Notes: generated by a model from the sequence alone, not told the origin. A stretch of 64,000 nt of DNA from Solwaraspora sp. WMMD406 (GCF_029626025.1 NZ_JARUBF010000001.1:2108001-2172000); one strand, 5' to 3'. Positions 35,763 to 44,316 are shown, numbered from the stretch's first letter. Made by a program: numbers and translations.

Positions 35763-36019
35763 ATGAGCTTGAGCGGATCACCGTTGACGCTGCCTGGATG
35801 GGCGGGGCACCGTGCGTCCGAGGGCTGCGTATCCCGGTGGCGACGGTTATGGCGATGGCCGCCGACGGCATGAGCGCTGACGAGATCGTGTCGGAGCTGC
35901 CGGACTTGGTCGTTGATGATGTTCGGACGGCGCTGCGCTTCGCCGCTGAGACTGTTCGGGAGCGGGAACTGCCGTTGCGTCACCCGGCCGGAGGTTGTGC
36001 CCGGCGCCTGATGGCCTGA
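35763..36019 (+). pseudogene. DUF433-family gene with a 1-base deletion near its start
   Basis: From 35798 the frame reads MGGAPCVRGLRIPVATVMAM... to VRERELPL, a normal DUF433 protein (VapB-like, usually an antitoxin subunit). The family start MSLERITVDxxxMGG is also present but split. ATG-AGC-TTG at 35763 is followed by AG-CGG-ATC-ACC-GTT-GAC-GCT-GCC-TGG, so inserting one G restores MSLERITVDAAW. The deletion leaves only an internal ATG. No adjacent DUF5615 toxin gene follows, so this is probably a dead remnant, or a sequencing error. Confidence 0.65.
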
Positions 36020-36092
36020 TGGCCGGCGGATCGGAGACGAATAGATCGGCGTCTCGGCCCAGTCTGGCTTGTCGCTGTTCAGCGCCTTGTGC

Positions 36093-36138
36093 TGGTGCCC
36101 CCGGCAGGATTCGAACCTGCGACACACGGTTTAGGAAT
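36093..36138 (-). other. tRNA 3'-end fragment, candidate attachment site
   Basis: The minus strand reads TTCCTAAACCGTGTGTCGCAGG, then the T-arm GGTTCGAATCC and the acceptor end GCCGGGGGCACCA, matching the 3' half of an Arg-type tRNA (CCT-like anticodon loop). The 5' half of the anticodon stem does not pair, although a D-arm-like GCTCAGAGG lies further upstream. It is therefore not a functional tRNA but a left-over of site-specific integration into a tRNA gene. Confidence 0.65.
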
Positions 36139-36366
36139 GGAATTCGGATCAGGTGGCCCGCCGGCCTCTGAGCTGCGGCGGCGCCTACTACCCGACCAAG
36201 GTGCGTCATGATCAGTCCGCGCATAGTCCGTGGCGGTCTCGCCTTCGAAGCTGGTTGGCGCGGCCGTCCGCGCCGTCCGCATCGCCGCCCCGGCCTGAGG
36301 GCCGGGCGGTTCTTCGTAGCGCTGGCTCACGGCGACCGGACCACGTTCATCGAGATCGGAAGTGCC

Positions 36367-36483
36367 TTAGCGCTGGCTACGAGATCGGCGGACCGCCCAG
36401 ACCCCACCAACGATCGCCGCAGCAGTCGGCAAGAGGCAGCAGATCATCAGGACGAACATGTGCCACGGCTTGAGAGCTCCCAT
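36367..36483 (-). CDS. Possible 38-residue membrane peptide
   Basis: An ATG at 36483 opens a short frame, with a hydrophobic run (HMFVLMICCLLPTAAAIVGG) ending in WAVRRSRSQR. A single basic-flanked helix is plausible. No good ribosome-binding site is seen, so confidence is low. Confidence 0.3.
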   Translation of the reverse strand: MGALKPWHMFVLMICCLLPTAAAIVGGVWAVRRSRSQR

Positions 36484-36497
36484 GGCCCGGAGGATAG

Positions 36498-36650
36498 GTG
36501 CCGATCCCCAACGCTGCTGTCCCTGCTCTGTGGCCGGAGCGAGGTTGGTGCCTGGAGCCTCAGTTTGGAAGATCGCCTGCCCTGGGCGTGATCTTGCTGG
36601 TCGTCCTGGTCACGGTGCCGGTGGTGGTATCCGCTCGTGCCCGCTGGTGA
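36498..36650 (+). CDS. Possible 50-residue membrane peptide
   Basis: A GTG at 36498 with GGAGG four bases upstream opens a short frame ending in a hydrophobic stretch (LGVILLVVLVTVPVVVSARA). Divergent from the preceding peptide ORF. No homology recognised. Confidence 0.25.
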   Translation: MPIPNAAVPALWPERGWCLEPQFGRSPALGVILLVVLVTVPVVVSARARW

Positions 36651-36721
36651 CCTCCTCGGCACCGGCTTATGGTCCGTGAATGGCCCACCGCCGGGCGAGG
36701 TCGGCCGGCGTCGTACGGTTT

Positions 36722-36747
36722 CCGCCCCGGCCTTCGGGCCGGGGCGG
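36722..36747. terminator. UUCG-capped hairpin
   Basis: CCGCCCCGGCC, TTCG loop, GGCCGGGGCGG: a perfect 11-base-pair stem with a stable tetraloop. A related imperfect hairpin lies near 36282-36310 with partly similar flanks. It could be a terminator or part of a decayed repeat element. Confidence 0.4.
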
Positions 36748-36862
36748 CTTGCCGTGCCGGTGGCTCTCCGCGACCTGGACCACGTGGCCCGGTGGCAAGC
36801 CGCGAAGCGGCGCGGCAGCCGATCGCCCCGCCCTCGACGGCGACCGACCACCCTCGCGATCG

Positions 36863-37519
36863 TCACGGCCGTGGCTGAGCCTCACTGGCCGTCCCGGCTC
36901 GCTCATCGACGATGTCACCCGAGGCGTTGATGGCGTCGATGTATCGGCGGAAGACGGGCCAGGGGAAGCTCAGTTTGCCGTGAGCGGTGCAGCTGACCTG
37001 GTCGGCTGGCTGGGGGGTGAAGGGTCCGTCGTCGGGAGACGCATCAGGGACGCGTACCTCGATGTAGGCGTTGTCTGCTGACTGGGTGTCGACCTCGTAC
37101 ATCTCGTAGCACCAGGAGTCATGCTCGCTGAAGTAGAAGGAGTTGACCTCGAACTGCCGGCCGTCGTGCTCCCAGAGGTTGCGTGACAGCGGCAGCTCAG
37201 CGTCCTCGCTCGGAGCCTGCTGGTCGTAGATGAGGTCGCCTGAGGACTCGACCAGGTCGAGGAACCGGCGCAGGATGAGCCAGGGTGTCTGGCCGCTGGC
37301 CAGACGGATGGTGGCGAGCTGGGCCGGCTGCGGGGTGAAGGGGCCGTTGTCAGGGGTGGCGTCGGGGATAGCGATTGCGAGGTAAGGGCCGGTGCCTGCG
37401 GTTCCGCACAGCCCGGCCAGCTCGTAACACCAGGCGTCGTCAGGCAGGCTGTAGTTCGAGCTGACCTCGTAGAGGTTGGCTCCGTGTGACCAAACTTCCA
37501 CGGCAGGATCATCGCGCAA
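36863..37519 (-). CDS. Hypothetical protein with internal tandem duplication
   Basis: 218 residues. Two halves of about 95 residues repeat the same plan: WSHGANLYEVSSNYSLPDDAWCYEL / WEHDGRQFEVNSFYFSEHDSWCYEM, then IPDATPDNGPFTPQPA / VPDASPDDGPFTPQPA, then FLDLVESSGDLI / YIDAINASGDIV. No known domain recognised. Start uncertain: the frame extends further upstream, and a well-placed ATG with GGAGG near 37533 is in a different frame, which may hint at a lost base. It sits between the att-like fragment and the ParB-like cassette. Confidence 0.55.
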   Translation of the reverse strand: MRDDPAVEVWSHGANLYEVSSNYSLPDDAWCYELAGLCGTAGTGPYLAIAIPDATPDNGPFTPQPAQLATIRLASGQTPWLILRRFLDLVESSGDLIYDQQAPSEDAELPLSRNLWEHDGRQFEVNSFYFSEHDSWCYEMYEVDTQSADNAYIEVRVPDASPDDGPFTPQPADQVSCTAHGKLSFPWPVFRRYIDAINASGDIVDERAGTASEAQPRP

Positions 37520-38042
37520 CCTGTCGTAGTGCGCATCAGAGATCCTCCGTGGCGGCTCTGCGCGGCCGATGCCGGCCGGAGGCCGCCAGCAGGCGGCGCA
37601 GAGCCAGCCGGGGTGCGCCGCGTAGCGGCGCCTTGATCCAGAAGAGAACGTCTCGGCAGTGTGGGGAAATTGGGACAGCTTGGTCTGACCACCCCGCCTC
37701 GGCCGGGAGCTCCAACTCCTCGCTCTCAGGTTCTGTGCGCTGTCTGGCGGTGCATGCCCACGTCTGTCACCTCGGGCGCTCGTCCACGTTGCGCCGCCTG
37801 TGGTAGTCCTGGTCGAGTTCCGTTGCTGTCGACGCTGCTGTCACCAGTCCGCAACACGCGGCCTAGGAGAAGTGGACTAGCACTGCTGGTGTTGCCCTGC
37901 CTCCTACCAGGCTGAACGTTGGACGACTTCGGGCTAATGCGACTGGTCACTCCGCACTGACCCGGATCTCGCTGCATAGCGGACTAACAGCTTGCGAGCT
38001 CTGCGCACCCATCCACAGACGCAGACCGCTGGTGTCAGATCC
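37520..38042. other. Intergenic region before the ParB-like/methylase cassette
   Basis: About 520 bases. The open frames here show no family resemblance. Base composition shifts towards lower GC near 38000, marking the entry of the cassette. Confidence 0.4.
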
Positions 38043-38078
38043 TTGACAGTGGTCAAGCTCTGCACAGTACAGTAGACA
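38043..38078 (+). promoter_or_regulatory. Promoter and operator of the ParB-like cassette
   Basis: A consensus -35 TTGACA (38043) is embedded in a perfect inverted repeat TTGAC-AGTG-GTCAA (38043-38056). TACAGT or TAGACA around 38068-38078 could be the -10. The ATG lies about 40 bases downstream. A palindrome over the -35 suggests repression, possibly by the cassette's own protein. Confidence 0.5.
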
Positions 38079-38118
38079 ATGATCGACTCGACGCAGAGCG
38101 ACGGCGAGGGAGTGGTGC

Positions 38119-39642
38119 ATGACCTACAAGTATTTGCGGCCGGCCCAGGTCATCCTTGATTCCCGGAATCCACGGCTTCCTGATGGCACCTCAAGTGACC
38201 GCGACGCAATCAACCGTCTTTTGGACGAGGGCGCGGACGCTCTAATCAATCTTGCACGCGATATGGCTAAATCAGGGCAGACCAACCCGGCGGAACTCCC
38301 CATTGCTGTTAAGGATGGATCAAAGTACATCATCCTTGAGGGAAATCGTCGCTTTGCCGCCCTCAAGCTATTGAATGATCCGGCGTTAGCTAACAACGAG
38401 GAGCATGAAGCGGCCTTTCGGCGCGCTCGCGCCCTGGGTGCGCCGCCAAAAACGGTCTTCACGTTGATATTGCAGAGTCGGGAAGAGGCAGACTACTGGA
38501 TTGTGCTTCGGCACACGGGCGAGAACAACGGCCGAGGCCTTAAGCGCTGGAGTACAGATCAGGCTGCAAGACATGCGCGGCGCGCGAATAGGTCTTCGAT
38601 TGATAGTGGTACGTTGCGATCCCTTGTCATAGCGGACGAGGTGGAAGCGGTTTATGCGGGAGATGCGGAGCTGGTCGCACTGGTTCGCCAAGTGCGTCGA
38701 GAAAAGTTGACGAATATCGGGCGACTGTTCTCGCTGGATGTTCTGAATCGCCTCCACCTCTCGGTGCGGGTCGATGAGGGAAGTGCGCTCCGTGAACGAA
38801 TTTTGTTGACGAGGCATACTAGCGACGATCTGAGAGATTTGTTTGTTTGGGCATTCTCGCTAATCCTGGACAAGCCCGTTGATGTCTTCAAGAATCCCGA
38901 GAAACGCCGCGCGCTACTGTTAACAATCCCGCACCTTATTCCCAAGGATGAGGATGCGTCCGCGACGCCATTTCGACTTGCGGAAGGGCCGGGCAATACG
39001 CTTTCGGCCACAGTCGAGGGTCCGATCGAATCTGACGACGAACCAGTCCGAGATGGTGAGAACGATTCCGCTGAGAGGTTCAACGCCGGTGATGGGGTTC
39101 TTGGACGGGTCGACGGGGCGTCGAGCGGCACAACTGCAATCGGGTCGGGTGGCGCACCCAACTCGGGCCCTAAGCGGCGCGAGGCGCGTCCAGAACGATA
39201 CTTACTGCAAGGGCTGAAGCTTCCCAATCATCCTGATCGGGTGCAGAAACTTCTGCAGGAGTGTAGGCAGTTGGAGGTCGATATGTTCCCAAGCATCGCT
39301 TGCGTAATGATGCGGGTAATTGTCGAGCTATCGGTATCCAGTCCTTCGGCTCTCGGCCTTACGGGCAAGAAAGAAGGTGACCCCCTGAAAGACAAGATCG
39401 TTAGTATGCTAAAGTTTCTTGATCCTCATATAGAGTACAGCAGAAAGCGGGATAAGGAATTGGAGCAGGCTTATATCGAGGTAGCGGGCGATTCCGCTGC
39501 TCCCAACGCTCCTGCGGGGCCGGGAATGCAGTACTTAAACGGCTTCGTCCATAATCCAGGAGTCAACCCGGATCCACACCTCGCCCGGCGCTTCAGTAAG
39601 GCATTTCGTCCGCTTCTCGTTCAGATCGACAGCAAGCTGTGA
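38119..39642 (+). CDS. ParB/sulfiredoxin-like N-terminal domain protein
   Basis: 507 residues, ATG with GAGGGAGTGG upstream. Residues about 1-130 have the ParB-N/Srx fold: LDSRNPRLPDG, INLARDMAKSGQTNPAELPI and the nucleotide-site ILEGNRRFAALKLL. The middle (140-290) is helical and charged. Residues 295-350 are a Gly/Ser/Asp-rich linker, and the C-terminal part (360-507) is a conserved helical domain. No HTH typical of chromosomal ParB is seen, so this is not the partition protein. The stop overlaps the methylase start (GTGA). Markedly lower GC than neighbours. Co-occurrence with a DNA methylase suggests a restriction or epigenetic role. Confidence 0.75.
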   Translation: MTYKYLRPAQVILDSRNPRLPDGTSSDRDAINRLLDEGADALINLARDMAKSGQTNPAELPIAVKDGSKYIILEGNRRFAALKLLNDPALANNEEHEAAFRRARALGAPPKTVFTLILQSREEADYWIVLRHTGENNGRGLKRWSTDQAARHARRANRSSIDSGTLRSLVIADEVEAVYAGDAELVALVRQVRREKLTNIGRLFSLDVLNRLHLSVRVDEGSALRERILLTRHTSDDLRDLFVWAFSLILDKPVDVFKNPEKRRALLLTIPHLIPKDEDASATPFRLAEGPGNTLSATVEGPIESDDEPVRDGENDSAERFNAGDGVLGRVDGASSGTTAIGSGGAPNSGPKRREARPERYLLQGLKLPNHPDRVQKLLQECRQLEVDMFPSIACVMMRVIVELSVSSPSALGLTGKKEGDPLKDKIVSMLKFLDPHIEYSRKRDKELEQAYIEVAGDSAAPNAPAGPGMQYLNGFVHNPGVNPDPHLARRFSKAFRPLLVQIDSKL

Positions 39643-40511
39643 AGACGGCATTTATCTCACCATTGAGATACCCGGGTGGCAAGGGCAAGCTCGGCCCCTA
39701 CTTCGCTCGGCTACTCGCCGATCAAGCGGCTCGGATCGACACCTATGCCGAACCCTATGCTGGTGGGGCTGGCGCTGGGCTGTATCTTCTTGCTGAAGGC
39801 TATATAGGCAAGCTCCTGATTAACGACCTCAATCCGGGAATTGCCGCCTTCTGGCGGGCCGTGCTTTATCGGAACGAGGACTTTGCAGAGAGAGTTCGGG
39901 AGGCCGATGTAAGCATAGGTGCTTGGCATCGCCATAGGCGGGTGTATCTGGAGCCCGAGGGGCATGACGATTTTGAGCTCGGTTACTCAACGTTTTTCCT
40001 CAATCGGTGTAACCGGTCAGGTATCTTAACTGCTCGACCTATCGGCGGCCTTGATCAGGCAGGCAAGTGGAAAATTGATGCGCGGTTCAACAGAACGAAT
40101 CTGTTCCAGCGAATACGAAAGCTGGAAGCACTGAGCGATTCGATCCAGGTTACCCAAGAACCTGCGATTACCTTTCTGGAATCTCTATCCAAATCAATCA
40201 AACCCGTTCTTCTCTATGTGGACCCTCCTTACCTAGTAAAAGGCGAGGAGCTATACATGAGTTCCCATTCTTGGGGCGACCATGAGAGACTTGCAAAAGT
40301 TCTCGCAAGGCTGCGCCATCCGTGGGTCCTGACATACGATGTCGATGAGCGCGTCAGAAATCTTTACCCACTGAACCGGTGCATCCAATACAGCATTTCG
40401 CATACTGCCCAGACTCAAAAGATTGGCCGCGAATTCATGCTCTTCAGTAAGGGTCTCCGTGTTGGCGACCTGGCTGTTTCGTCTAATCGTCACGGTGTCT
40501 GGATCGCGTGA
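39639..40511 (+). CDS. DNA adenine methylase (D12 class, Dam-like)
   Basis: 290 residues, GTG start. D12 N6-adenine methyltransferase motifs are in the usual order: SAM-binding LRYPGGKGKLGPYF at the N-terminus, EPYAGGAGAGLYLL, INDLNP, and catalytic DPPY (LLYVDPPYLVKGEELY near residue 198). GATC-type specificity is typical of the family but cannot be proved here. Lower GC, matching the ParB-like gene it overlaps; no restriction endonuclease is adjacent. Confidence 0.88.
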   Translation: MKTAFISPLRYPGGKGKLGPYFARLLADQAARIDTYAEPYAGGAGAGLYLLAEGYIGKLLINDLNPGIAAFWRAVLYRNEDFAERVREADVSIGAWHRHRRVYLEPEGHDDFELGYSTFFLNRCNRSGILTARPIGGLDQAGKWKIDARFNRTNLFQRIRKLEALSDSIQVTQEPAITFLESLSKSIKPVLLYVDPPYLVKGEELYMSSHSWGDHERLAKVLARLRHPWVLTYDVDERVRNLYPLNRCIQYSISHTAQTQKIGREFMLFSKGLRVGDLAVSSNRHGVWIA

Positions 40512-40610
40512 AGTCCTGGGGTCACGGTCACATAAAGCCCACCGAGCTATTCCCGTCTGCCATCGGTCCGCAGACCGTGGAGCGGGTGGCCTGAAGATGT
40601 ACAGAATTCC

Positions 40611-40970
40611 TCACAGCATTCGCGGTCGGTCAGGTATGTTGCTACGTACGACGCTTGCCGACAAGCGTTCCGCTGCGGCGTGGATTGCCTGTTGGGAGCC
40701 CGGGCGGCTGGGATTCCAGACGGCGCATGCGGGCCGGATGGTGGTGGTCATGTCGGCGAGGTGGTCTGGTGTAACCGGGTCGGGTAGTGCGTCGAGCTGC
40801 GCGCAGGCGTCGACCGTGGTGCGGTAGCGGTGTTGGTTGGTGGGGGTGTCTTGCCAGTGTGGGGAGTTGCGCCATTCGGTCACGCGGGTGAGGAGTTCGG
40901 CGGCTGCGGCGCGGATGGCGGCGGCGCGGGTGGCGAGGCGTTGCGTGTCCGGGGTGGGGTCGTCTCGCAT
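40611..40970 (-). CDS. Hypothetical helical protein
   Basis: 119 residues, Ala/Arg/Thr-rich, predicted all-helical (RAAAIRAAAAELLTRVTEW, TVDACAQLDALPD). High GC like the chromosome. Follows the GNAT gene on the same strand after 74 bases and may belong to that operon. No recognised domain. Confidence 0.45.
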   Translation of the reverse strand: MRDDPTPDTQRLATRAAAIRAAAAELLTRVTEWRNSPHWQDTPTNQHRYRTTVDACAQLDALPDPVTPDHLADMTTTIRPACAVWNPSRPGSQQAIHAAAERLSASVVRSNIPDRPRML

Positions 40971-41044
40971 GCCGTGATGGTACCGGCGCGGCGACTACGG
41001 GTGATCTTGCGGCCGCTGGTCCTGGTCCTGTTGTCCCGCCGGTC

Positions 41045-41596
41045 CTACGGCTGGTCTGCCTGGCGTGTCCATTCTGGGGCGAGGATGGAGTAGAGCAGGG
41101 AGTCTCGCCATGCGCCGTTGGTGTGGACTTGGTCGCGGAGGCGGCCTTCGTAGGTCATCCCGAGTCGTTTGGCTACGGTGATGGATGCGGTGTTGTCGGG
41201 TCCGATGGCGGCGGTGATGCGGTGTAGTCGGAGTGTTCGGAAGCCGTGGGTGATGAGGGTGTGGGCGGCGTCGGTGGCGTAGCCGTGGCCCCAGTGGTCG
41301 GCGTGGATGGCGTAGCCGAGTTTGGCGGCCTGGACGCCGCCGAGTCCGAGGCGGCCGAAGCCGATCATCCGGTCCTGTTTGTCGACGACGGCTAGGTAGT
41401 ACTCGGTGCGCGGCTGGTGCTGTGCTCGGCTGATGGCGTCTTCGATCATGGCGGCGGTTTGGTCCTGGTCGCGGGCGTCGAAGGACAGCCAGCGGGTCAC
41501 GCGCTCGTCTCCGACGATGCCGACCGCGTCGGGGATGTCGCTGGTGCGGAAGTCGCGTAGGTCGACGAGTCGGCCGGTGAGGTGGATCGGGTCCAT
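41045..41596 (-). CDS. GNAT-family N-acetyltransferase (RimJ/RimL type)
   Basis: 183 residues. Acetyl-CoA-binding region IGFGRLGLGGVQAAKLGYAI, then HWGHGYATDAAHTLITHGF (Q/RxxGxG/A-like loop), and the C-terminal GPDNTASITVAKRLGMTYEG are all typical of RimJ/RimL-like acetyltransferases. Sits 15 bases after the HTH regulator gene, so they form an operon. Substrate unknown. Confidence 0.88.
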   Translation of the reverse strand: MDPIHLTGRLVDLRDFRTSDIPDAVGIVGDERVTRWLSFDARDQDQTAAMIEDAISRAQHQPRTEYYLAVVDKQDRMIGFGRLGLGGVQAAKLGYAIHADHWGHGYATDAAHTLITHGFRTLRLHRITAAIGPDNTASITVAKRLGMTYEGRLRDQVHTNGAWRDSLLYSILAPEWTRQADQP

Positions 41597-41611
41597 GCCG
41601 GTGATGGTGCC

Positions 41612-42931
41612 TTACCGGGGGAGGGCGTTGGCGGGGGTGTGGGTGAAGTGTTCGATGCCGTCGACCAGGTCGCGGGCGTCGGTGGCGTATCCGGCGCGGG
41701 TGATGGCTTGGTGTACGCGGCGGACGGAGTGGATGATGCCGTTGATGCGCTGTTCGGCGGGGAGTTCCAGTACGGGTGCGATGGCGTCGGCGGCGGCGTC
41801 GAGGTCGCGGCCGGCGACGCGGGCGATGGCTAGGTCGGTGTGGCTGCCGGCCTGGTCGCCGAAGGCCCATGCGGGGTCGTGGGGGTCGGCGTAGGCGGCG
41901 ACGGCTTGGGTGGCGTATTCCTCGGCGGTGGCGGCTTCGTCGGGTAGCCAGGCGAGGGCGTCGGCGGCGTAGTAGAGGGTGCGTGGGTGGGAGAAGGTGC
42001 AGATGCCGCCCATCTCGTCCATTTCGTCGGGTTGGACGCGTGTCCACGCTTGTTCGGCTTCGGTGATGGCGGCTTTGGCCTGTTCGGCGTTGCCGAGGGC
42101 GGCGTAGGCGCGGGCGGCGCTGATCGGAAGCCATACGGAGGTGGTGCCGCCGGTCTGCTGGGCGTGGTGGGTGCCGGTGTTGGCGTAGCGGACGGCTTCG
42201 GCGTAGCGGCCGGCCCAGTAGGCGACCAGCGATTGGAGGCCGCGGAGCCAGGCTTGCAGTCCGGGGTGTCCGGCCTGGTCGGCGCAGAGTACGGCGGTGC
42301 GGGCTTGCAGCATCGCTGAGTGCGGGTCGGCGAGGTCGTGGGAGACCTTGGCGAGTAGGCCGCTGGTGATGCCGGCGAGGAAGTGCAGGTCCCGCGATTG
42401 AGCGGGGGGTTGGCGGCGTTCCAGGAGGGTGAACAGGGTGTCCTGTGTTTCGGTGAGGTCGCCGATGATGTGGCTGACGGGCTGCTGCGGGTAGGCCAGG
42501 GCGAGGCGTTGGACGTCTTCGGCGAGGCTGGTGATGGCGGCGGGGGTGGTGGCTTCGGCGGCGAGCAGGGCGTAGCGGCGGGCGCGTTCGGCGGCCATGG
42601 CGAGCAGGTTCCTTTCGGTTCCGGGGCCGGACAGCAGCGGTTGAGGGGTGGTCGGGGTGCGCTGCGCGGGCGGTACGGGGTGGTTGCCGGTCCAGGGTTG
42701 TTGGAGTTCGTCGACGGGGCGGCCGAACATGGCTTGTAGGGCGCGGCGGGTGGCGGGGTTGGCGCCGGTGAGGTCGCGTTCGCCTCGGGCGAGGCGGGCG
42801 AGGTGGCGGGCGCTGATCACGGCGTGGGGGTCGTGGCGGGTGAACTCGTCGGCGAGTTCTTCGTAGGTGCGGTCGCTGTGCTGGATGAGGTACTCGAGCA
42901 CGGTTCGGGGTTCGCGCCGTGGGGGTGCCAT
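41612..42931 (-). CDS. Helix-turn-helix regulator with TPR-like C-terminal region
   Basis: 439 residues from the ATG at 42931, where AGGAAGG stands 8 bases before. N-terminal HTH (RTYEELADEFTRHDPHAVIS, HLARLARGERDLTG) and about eight helical pairs (ANTGTHHAQQTGGTT, AKAAITEAEQAWTRVQPDEM). Same architecture as the regulator at 32226 but not a close paralogue. Immediately inside the right-hand repeat boundary. Confidence 0.8.
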   Translation of the reverse strand: MAPPRREPRTVLEYLIQHSDRTYEELADEFTRHDPHAVISARHLARLARGERDLTGANPATRRALQAMFGRPVDELQQPWTGNHPVPPAQRTPTTPQPLLSGPGTERNLLAMAAERARRYALLAAEATTPAAITSLAEDVQRLALAYPQQPVSHIIGDLTETQDTLFTLLERRQPPAQSRDLHFLAGITSGLLAKVSHDLADPHSAMLQARTAVLCADQAGHPGLQAWLRGLQSLVAYWAGRYAEAVRYANTGTHHAQQTGGTTSVWLPISAARAYAALGNAEQAKAAITEAEQAWTRVQPDEMDEMGGICTFSHPRTLYYAADALAWLPDEAATAEEYATQAVAAYADPHDPAWAFGDQAGSHTDLAIARVAGRDLDAAADAIAPVLELPAEQRINGIIHSVRRVHQAITRAGYATDARDLVDGIEHFTHTPANALPR

Positions 42932-43090
42932 CCGGTGTGCCTTCCTGGACGGTGGCGGTTCTGCTGTCAAGGCTGGTCCGGTGGATGTCCGGACGGCAAC
43001 CCGTGTCCTGATGTGGTCCTGGTGAGGTCCGTCTGATGTGCCGGGCCGGGTCCTCGTTTTGTCCTGTTAGGTCGGTGGACGATCGTTGTC

Positions 43091-43447
43091 GTGAACCGGT
43101 TATGGATTGCTGTGCCTGGTGATGTGACGCTGTCCCGAGTGTGCCCGGCCGGCGGCTGGCTCGTCGCTCCTCGGCTGGTCGGCGTCGGCGCGGCGGTGTT
43201 CGCTGGCGGCAGGTCTGCGGCCGTGCGCTGCCATACGGGAACAGACGCTCCGAGTCCCGGCGGGTCGGCGGCGACCGGTCCGGCGTGTGTGGCGTGTGAG
43301 GGGCGCGGCTGGAAGGTGGCGTCTCCGCGTCGGGTGCTCCGCGCTCCGGCCGATCCGCACCGGTTGCGGCGGCGGCCGTGCCCGGACTGCGGCGGGCACA
43401 GTGCTGCCGGCGGTGACACACCTGGCGGCGGGTCGGCGGCCGGGTGA
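43091..43447 (+). CDS. Small Cys-rich hypothetical protein
   Basis: 118 residues, GTG start. Two CxxC pairs (ACVACEGRGWK and PCPDCGG) could form a DnaJ-like zinc knuckle, with a 30-residue basic spacer. The C-terminal end runs into the start of the right-hand repeat. It has no counterpart at the left repeat. Possibly a real small gene of the island. Confidence 0.45.
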   Translation: MNRLWIAVPGDVTLSRVCPAGGWLVAPRLVGVGAAVFAGGRSAAVRCHTGTDAPSPGGSAATGPACVACEGRGWKVASPRRVLRAPADPHRLRRRPCPDCGGHSAAGGDTPGGGSAAG

Positions 43448-43583
43448 TCGAGACGGGGCGCCGGGCTGGGTGCTGGGTAGGTGGCGTGCTGGCCGTGCCG
43501 CTGATCCCGACAGCTGTGCACGTGGGGGCTGCTGATCCCCGCCCGGCTCGGCGCCCATCCAACCGACCAGGGGTGGCCCGGTG

Positions 43584-43913
43584 ATGGATCTGAAGGTGGG
43601 GGATGTGCTGCGGATCGGTGCTGCGGCGTCGGTGCAGTTCGCCGGTGACCGGGCGCTGATCTTCCGGGTGACCGCGATCCGGAAGGAGCAGACGTACATC
43701 GGTTGGTGTTGGTTGACGGGCTATGTGCTGGATTCGACGGGGTCGGCGGTGGAGCGGCGGGAGGTGTTCGTCCGGCGGGCGGGGCTGCGTCGGATCGTCG
43801 TCCACGACCGGCGGCCCGTGGCCGGGGGACTACGGCCGGGGTCGGGGATGACGCCGGCAGGGATGAGGATGGAGGGTAACCGTGGCGTTCGACATCCGGG
43901 TCAGACTCGGTGA
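43584..43913 (+). CDS. Small conserved hypothetical protein (repeat gene A, right)
   Basis: 110 residues, paralogue of 34017-34346 with a handful of substitutions, mostly in the polar C-terminal third. Core barrel-like pattern unchanged. Confidence 0.6.
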   Translation: MDLKVGDVLRIGAAASVQFAGDRALIFRVTAIRKEQTYIGWCWLTGYVLDSTGSAVERREVFVRRAGLRRIVVHDRRPVAGGLRPGSGMTPAGMRMEGNRGVRHPGQTR

Positions 43914-44121
43914 CACGATCCGACTGCAACCGACGGATCGGTACCGGCCGGCGGACGGCCCGGTCGTGATGCGGTTGACCGGCGTACGGCTGATCACGAA
44001 CCGGCCGGACAGTGACGAGTGGATCTGGCTGGAAGGTCTGAAGCTCAACCTCGACGGTTCGTGGGGCGATCACGCGTTGGTGATGGCGCGGGCGTCGCTG
44101 CTGGCAGCCGACCGGAACTGA
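43882..44121 (+). CDS. Small conserved hypothetical protein (repeat gene B, right)
   Basis: 79 residues, identical in protein sequence to the left copy although DNA differs at synonymous sites, which suggests purifying selection. Same GGAGG-GTAACC-GTG start. Confidence 0.65.
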   Translation: MAFDIRVRLGDTIRLQPTDRYRPADGPVVMRLTGVRLITNRPDSDEWIWLEGLKLNLDGSWGDHALVMARASLLAADRN

Positions 44122-44130
44122 ACCGCCGCC

Positions 44131-44316
44131 GTGCGCCGCCTGCCGCTGCCGTATGTCGAGCTGCGGGCTGCGCAGCGGTTGCTGGACCGGCATCCCGGAC
44201 CTGACCGTGACGGCCGGTGTCCGGGGTGCGGCCGGTTTCACTGCGGCCGGCGGCGGATCGCGTTGCGGGTCTTCGGCCGGTACGGCTACCTACCGCGACA
44301 ATGGCCGAACCGATAG
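44131..44316 (+). CDS. Small zinc-ribbon-like protein (repeat gene C, right, shorter)
   Basis: 61 residues; ends seven codons earlier than the left copy at a TAG. The CPGCGRFHC cluster is kept. The next small gene (disrupted at 44421) follows on the same strand. Confidence 0.5.
   Translation: MRRLPLPYVELRAAQRLLDRHPGPDRDGRCPGCGRFHCGRRRIALRVFGRYGYLPRQWPNR

Noticed and set aside
36093-36185. Complete tRNA-Arg gene on the minus strand
   Set aside because: T-arm and acceptor end are right, and a D-arm-like GCTCAG is present, but the anticodon stem 5' strand does not pair and spacing is wrong.
38119-39642. Chromosome or plasmid partition ParB
   Set aside because: Only the N-terminal ParB/Srx fold is shared; no HTH partition domain, no ParA neighbour and no parS-like sites were seen.
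40995-44241. Very long antisense frames rich in Arg/Pro/Thr
   Set aside because: They are codon-phase shadows of high-GC genes on the other frames; low-complexity, no family features, and they cover several genes with clear domains.
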